From: Promethearchaeota archaeon
GTDB taxonomy: Archaea; Asgardarchaeota; Lokiarchaeia; Sigynarchaeales; SOKP01
Length of the DNA: 8,066 nucleotides
Assembly: GCA_030668025.1 (NCBI GenBank)
Contig: DAOUUT010000168.1
Coordinates: 1-8,066 of the forward strand
Direction: 5' to 3'
Every line of letters begins with the position of its first letter. Position 1 is the stretch's first letter. This document shows, piece after piece, positions 5,733 through 8,066 of the stretch. Both the position numbers and the translations under genes were made by a program. Below the pieces are notes generated by a model. It made no database searches. It saw only the letters and a program-made list of their open reading frames with translations, and was not told the origin of the DNA.

Positions 5733-5818
5733 TTATGTCGAGTTTTTTTAATGTACGCCATATAACCCTCTATCTTCACGACATAATTTGATACAAACTT
5801 AATACATGAAGGATAGAG
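5733..5818. repeat. Two interlocking inverted repeats (pseudoknot-like layout)
   Basis: TTATGTCG (5733-5740) pairs with CGACATAA (5779-5786). CTCTATCTTCA (5768-5778) pairs with TGAAGGATAGAG (5807-5818) with a single bulged base. The right arm of the first lies in the loop of the second, directly abutting its left arm. The layout is that of an H-type pseudoknot if transcribed, or two overlapping operator-like sites if acting as DNA. Confidence 0.35.
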
Positions 5819-5856
5819 AATGAATGCTCTTCATTTTCACTTATTCTTTTTCGATT

Positions 5857-5911
5857 AATACACACTTTTATTGATCACTAATACACACGAAAAATACACA
5901 ACATTTATATA
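5857..5911 (+). promoter_or_regulatory. Promoter of the first micro-ORF: TATA box with three upstream AATACACA repeats
   Basis: TTTATATA (5904-5911) is a near-consensus archaeal TATA box predicting a TSS near 5934. Just upstream AATACACA occurs three times (5857-5864, 5880-5887, 5893-5900); the first two share the longer TAATACACAC. Repeats directly upstream of the TATA/BRE region are in the place where archaeal activators or repressors bind. Confidence 0.45.
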
Positions 5912-5999
5912 TGAAAAAAATAATATATTAATTAGAAACAAAAAAATAAAAAAAAATAATAAAACAAAATAAAAAAAAAACAATTTGGAGGAAATAAAA

Positions 6000-6086
6000 A
6001 TGAGCTATAATAAAAAACCAGCAATAAAAGATGTTAAATGTAAGATATATTCCCAAGCTTTAACTAATACTTTTGTAAACTACTAA
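6000..6086 (+). CDS. Micro-ORF 1, 28 codons, strong Shine-Dalgarno
   Basis: The sequence MSYNKKPAIKDVKCKIYSQA is followed by LTNTFVNY and TAA. Support for translation: GGAGG (5987-5991), a full Shine-Dalgarno, ends 8 nt before the ATG; a near-consensus TATA box lies about 66 nt before that site; and a hairpin with a T-run follows the stop within 2 nt. The 5' leader (about 5934-5986) is almost all A. The peptide is basic with one cysteine, has no membrane segment and matches no family I know. It may be a real small protein, a leader peptide controlling the downstream genes, or the start of a decayed gene. The strong Shine-Dalgarno and own terminator favour a real small cistron; homology would decide. 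Confidence 0.45.
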   Translation: MSYNKKPAIKDVKCKIYSQALTNTFVNY

Positions 6087-6087
6087 A

Positions 6088-6111
6088 TATAAAATATTTT
6101 TTATAATTTTT
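6088..6111 (+). terminator. Hairpin and T-run after micro-ORF 1
   Basis: TATAAAA (6088-6094) and TTTTATA (6099-6105) form a 7-bp stem with a 4-nt loop, followed by T5 (6107-6111). It starts 1 nt after the stop codon. The stem is all A/T, so weak; TATAAAATA here could equally be a TATA box for micro-ORF 2. Confidence 0.35.
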
Positions 6112-6272
6112 ATTTACACAATAAAAAACACAATCAAAAAAAAAGAAAAAAAAAGTTTTTCACGATAAAAAATAAATAAAAAAAAATTCACAGAAAAGAA
6201 AATTAAAAGAAAAATTTCCCAATCTATAAAAAAAAAAAGCGAGAAATAATAGTTAAAAAGGAGTTAAAAAAG

Positions 6273-6386
6273 ATGGATATTATAAGAAAAGTGGAATTAA
6301 ATCCCATGTATTTTGAAGAAGTTAAAGAGATTAAGAGAAATTGTAAAAATTGGCAAGATCTTAACCCTCGTTATTTATTTTCATAA
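6273..6386 (+). CDS. Micro-ORF 2, 37 codons, strong Shine-Dalgarno
   Basis: The sequence starts MDIIRKVELNPMYFEEVKEI, continues KRNCKNWQDLNPRYLFS and ends with TAA. AGGAG (6259-6263) lies 9 nt before the ATG, and a perfect 10-bp hairpin plus T6 overlaps and follows the stop. The peptide is charged and likely helical in its first two thirds, has one Cys and one Trp, no membrane segment, and no family I recognise. It sits in the same arrangement as micro-ORF 1: A-rich leader of well over 100 nt, strong Shine-Dalgarno, short frame, immediate terminator. Codon use and residue composition look protein-like. A small protein or a regulatory leader for the bactofilin operon are both possible. Confidence 0.5.
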   Translation: MDIIRKVELNPMYFEEVKEIKRNCKNWQDLNPRYLFS

Positions 6387-6402
6387 ATAAATAAACTTTT
6401 TT
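6371..6402 (+). terminator. Perfect 10-bp hairpin with T6, ending micro-ORF 2
   Basis: TTATTTATTT (6371-6380) and AAATAAATAA (6385-6394) are perfect inverted repeats around the 4-nt loop TCAT, followed 2 nt later by T6 (6397-6402). The hairpin includes the last codons and stop of micro-ORF 2. The ATAAATAAATAA arm may also act as a TATA element for the bactofilin gene (TSS near 6418). Confidence 0.5.
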
Positions 6403-6464
6403 AAATTAAGTTAAAATAGAAACAAAAAAAATAAAATAAATTAAAAAAAATAAAAAATGGAGAA

Positions 6465-7172
6465 ATGGTGGAAAAAATGAAAATTTCAGGATCGGGAAAA
6501 CTCTCTGAGATGAGTATTAAAGATAATATAGTAGTTTCAGGTTCACTTAAAATGGATGGAGATATTGAATGTCAAGGTTTTAGATCTTCTGGTTCTACGA
6601 GAGGAGAAGGAAATTTAACAGTTCACGGCGACATTAAAAGTTCGGGCTCGTTCAGAATTTTGGGAGCCCTTCATGGAGACGGGAACGCAAAGTTTTCTGG
6701 CTCGACAACAATCGGCGAGGAAATTAAAATAAAAGGAGCGTTAGTGAGCTCGGGGTCGTTAAGGAGCGATGATAAAATTGAAGCGCTTCAAGGAATTCGA
6801 CTTTCAGGCTCAACAAAAGTAGGTGATGGATTAAATTCAGAAGAGACCATTGAAATTGACGGGTCAACTACAGTCAGGGGGGATATTACTGGAAATAATG
6901 TGTTTATCGGGACACAAAGTTCTTTTGATCTGAAAAAAATAGTAAAACATCTATATAAAGTGTTTGGTAATATATTTTCCACGAATGATGTTGAGATAAT
7001 TAACACATTTGTACAAGGGGATGTTAAAGGACGAAACGTGAAAATTGGTAAGCGGACGGAGATTACAGGAAAAGTTTACTATATTGATACCATTGAAATT
7101 AATGCAAAAGCAACTTTAACTCACGAACCTATTCAAATTTCCGAAATTGCCAAGGATAAATTAGAAAAATAA
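6465..7172 (+). CDS. Bactofilin-like polymer-forming protein with SGS-repeat beta-solenoid
   Basis: A 235-residue protein of the bactofilin (polymer-forming cytoskeletal) type. Seen: SGS triplets at residues 8, 25, 42, 60, 78, 96 and 114 and DGS at 132, a 17-18-residue period, as expected for one turn of a three-sided beta-solenoid. Residues 155-172 (FDLKKIVKHLYKVFGNIF) form an amphipathic helix-like interruption. A second short solenoid part follows (about 176-218, with FVQGDVKGRNVKIG and RTEITGKVYYID), then a charged tail. Bactofilins self-assemble without nucleotide into filaments that scaffold membrane or envelope processes. The ATG at 6465 has GGAG only 2 nt before it. The in-frame ATG at 6477 (Met5) is preceded 5 nt upstream by GGTGG and begins MKISGSGK like the repeats, so it may be the true start. 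The coiled-coil gene follows after 26 nt, very likely in one operon. No signal peptide. Confidence 0.85.
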   Translation: MVEKMKISGSGKLSEMSIKDNIVVSGSLKMDGDIECQGFRSSGSTRGEGNLTVHGDIKSSGSFRILGALHGDGNAKFSGSTTIGEEIKIKGALVSSGSLRSDDKIEALQGIRLSGSTKVGDGLNSEETIEIDGSTTVRGDITGNNVFIGTQSSFDLKKIVKHLYKVFGNIFSTNDVEIINTFVQGDVKGRNVKIGKRTEITGKVYYIDTIEINAKATLTHEPIQISEIAKDKLEK

Positions 7173-7198
7173 CCAACAAATAGTATAGAGGAATTGAT

Positions 7199-8066
7199 AT
7201 GTATAAAGAACCAGGAAAAAACGAAAACGAAGAAAAAGAAGAGCGAGAAATAGAAAAGTTAAGCGAAAAGATAAGATGGGATTTAGAAGACATTAAAGAC
7301 GATCTTCTAGACGAAATAGAGGATATACACGAAGATTTTGAGGACGAAATAGACGATCTTAGGGACGCAAAGGAAGAAATTAAAGATGATTTAAGAGAAG
7401 CCTTAGAAGATCTGAAGGAGGAAAGATTAGATTTGATAAAGGAAATTGGGGAAACAACGGAAGGATTGGATGATTTAGGAGAGGATGCGAGGGGGCAAAT
7501 TGAGCGTGCTAGAGAAAGACTTGAATTGATAAGGATTAAGACGGAAGAACAAAGAGAGAAATATGAGGACAAAATCCGAAAAAAACTAGAAAAAGCACAT
7601 AGAAAAGCACAGAAAAAAACCTCAAAGCGCATTAACATTTCAGTGGATAGTGATACAAGCGATGAATGGAGGGATTGGTCAGACGAATTAGGTTCTTCCG
7701 TATCAGAGCTTATTCGAAAGTCAATGAAGTTCGTGAAAAACAACATCGGAGACTTTAAGAAACTAGAGGAATGGGGCGAAAGTATTGAACGAGCGGTTAA
7801 AGAATCAGGTATAGAAGATTTTTCAGATAGGATTGAGCGCGAATTTAAAGGGAAAAACCTCAAACCTAGAGTTAAAATCAATCTGTCATCTTCAAATAAT
7901 AAAGACCGAATAAAAAAGAGAGTTAGGGGTTTAATCAAACTGCAAAGAAGTTTACCGATTGATAAACTCGCTCAAGCACTTAATAAAACTAATGAGGACG
8001 CAGAGAATCTCATTTATGAATTAGTAGACGAGGGTATTGAAGGCTCTTTAGAAGAGGGCATATTTA
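7199..8066 (+). CDS. Long charged coiled-coil protein with HTH-like C-terminal region, 3' end cut by window
   Basis: From ATG 7199 the plus strand is open for 289 codons to the window edge. GAGG (7188-7191), 7 nt before the ATG, sets the start. Seen: residues 10-143 are an uninterrupted, extremely charged helix, acidic at first (LEDIKDDLLDEIEDIHEDFE and on) and basic at its end (RKKLEKAHRKAQKKTSKR), a predicted coiled coil with 11-residue periodicity at about 27-59. After a short acidic linker comes a mixed helical part (about 155-235), then residues 240-289 (RVRGLIKLQRSLPIDKLAQA and LNKTNEDAENLIYELVDEG) with the look of a winged-helix or PCI-like small domain. It lies 26 nt after the bactofilin gene, so it may bind, cap or anchor the bactofilin filament; this is inference from position. 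No membrane segment is visible in the part present. No named family recognised. A long minus-strand open frame over the same DNA is a composition shadow. Confidence 0.82.
   Translation, partial: MYKEPGKNENEEKEEREIEKLSEKIRWDLEDIKDDLLDEIEDIHEDFEDEIDDLRDAKEEIKDDLREALEDLKEERLDLIKEIGETTEGLDDLGEDARGQIERARERLELIRIKTEEQREKYEDKIRKKLEKAHRKAQKKTSKRINISVDSDTSDEWRDWSDELGSSVSELIRKSMKFVKNNIGDFKKLEEWGESIERAVKESGIEDFSDRIEREFKGKNLKPRVKINLSSSNNKDRIKKRVRGLIKLQRSLPIDKLAQALNKTNEDAENLIYELVDEGIEGSLEEGIF

Larger units (their letters stand above)
5678..6464 (+). other. 787-nt stretch without large genes but with ordered small elements
   Basis: This very A-rich stretch between the hydrolase and the bactofilin holds, in order: T-run terminator (5683-5704), interlocking inverted repeats (5733-5818), AATACACA repeats and a TATA box (5857-5911), A-rich leader and 28-codon micro-ORF (6000-6086), hairpin/T-run (6088-6111), a second A-rich leader with a 37-codon micro-ORF (6273-6386), hairpin/T-run (6371-6402), and the bactofilin leader. 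No larger frame is supported on either strand. Confidence 0.6.

Noticed and set aside
5807..5856. Short plus-strand frame from ATG 5820 (12 codons)
   Set aside because: Only a weak purine stretch precedes it, the peptide is tiny and low in complexity, and it lies upstream of the TATA box at 5904.
5940..6260. Poly-A tracts as a possible origin or repeat array
   Set aside because: The tracts are irregular low-complexity leader DNA without a repeated unit, origin boxes or a nearby replication gene.
6788..7006. 72-codon minus-strand open frame
   Set aside because: Antisense to the bactofilin-like gene, whose SGS period runs through the region.
7129..7938. 269-codon minus-strand open frame, very rich in Ser, Leu and Ile
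   Set aside because: This is the antisense of a Glu/Asp/Lys/Arg-rich coiled coil; such DNA gives long Ser/Leu/Phe-rich shadows. The plus-strand gene from 7199 has a Shine-Dalgarno, follows the bactofilin closely and is open to the edge.
1..8066. CRISPR array, tRNA, rRNA, insertion sequence or attachment site
   Set aside because: No regularly spaced repeats, cloverleaf, rRNA-like conserved stretch, transposase motif or terminal inverted repeats were seen on either strand.

Overview
The window most likely comes from an Asgard (Lokiarchaeia-like) archaeon. This is an inference from several signs: very A+T-rich spacers, TATA-type promoter elements about 27 nt upstream of starts, a eukaryote-like Rab/Ras-family GTPase carrying the variant WDFAGE switch motif, an archaeal VapB of the DUF217 type, a bactofilin, and archaeal-style FAD/CCG redox proteins. 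No rRNA or tRNA gene is present to confirm it.

Left part, minus strand (1-2187): a two-gene redox operon. A VAO/GlcD-type FAD oxidase (2187-721) is followed after 10 nt by an iron-sulfur protein (710 to beyond the left edge) with two [4Fe-4S] motifs and the start of a CCG domain. Together they look like a flavin dehydrogenase that passes electrons through Fe-S clusters. The spacer 2188-2620 holds only promoter candidates, a T-tract and a short unidentified open segment.

Middle left, minus strand (2621-3543): a second operon with a 112-aa protein (CxxC motif plus coiled coil), whose promoter spacing suggests a leaderless mRNA, followed by a 179-aa Rab-like GTPase. The 112-aa protein is a candidate partner of the GTPase.

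Middle right, plus strand (3825-5677): a vapBC toxin-antitoxin pair with an 8-bp gene overlap and a palindrome centred on its TATA box, then a monoacylglycerol-lipase-like alpha/beta hydrolase that starts with TTG and lacks the usual catalytic Asp.

Right part, plus strand (5678-8066): a 787-nt stretch without large genes that nonetheless looks organised. It has inverted repeats, three AATACACA repeats before a TATA box, two micro-ORFs (28 and 37 codons) with strong Shine-Dalgarno sites, and a hairpin plus T-run after each. Next come a bactofilin-like beta-solenoid protein with an 18-residue SGS period and, 26 nt later, a long charged coiled-coil protein with a helix-turn-helix-like C-terminal region that runs off the right edge. 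These two probably form a cytoskeletal operon and are, with the micro-ORFs, the most interesting part of the window. Both edge genes (1-710 minus and 7199-8066 plus) are truncated by the window.
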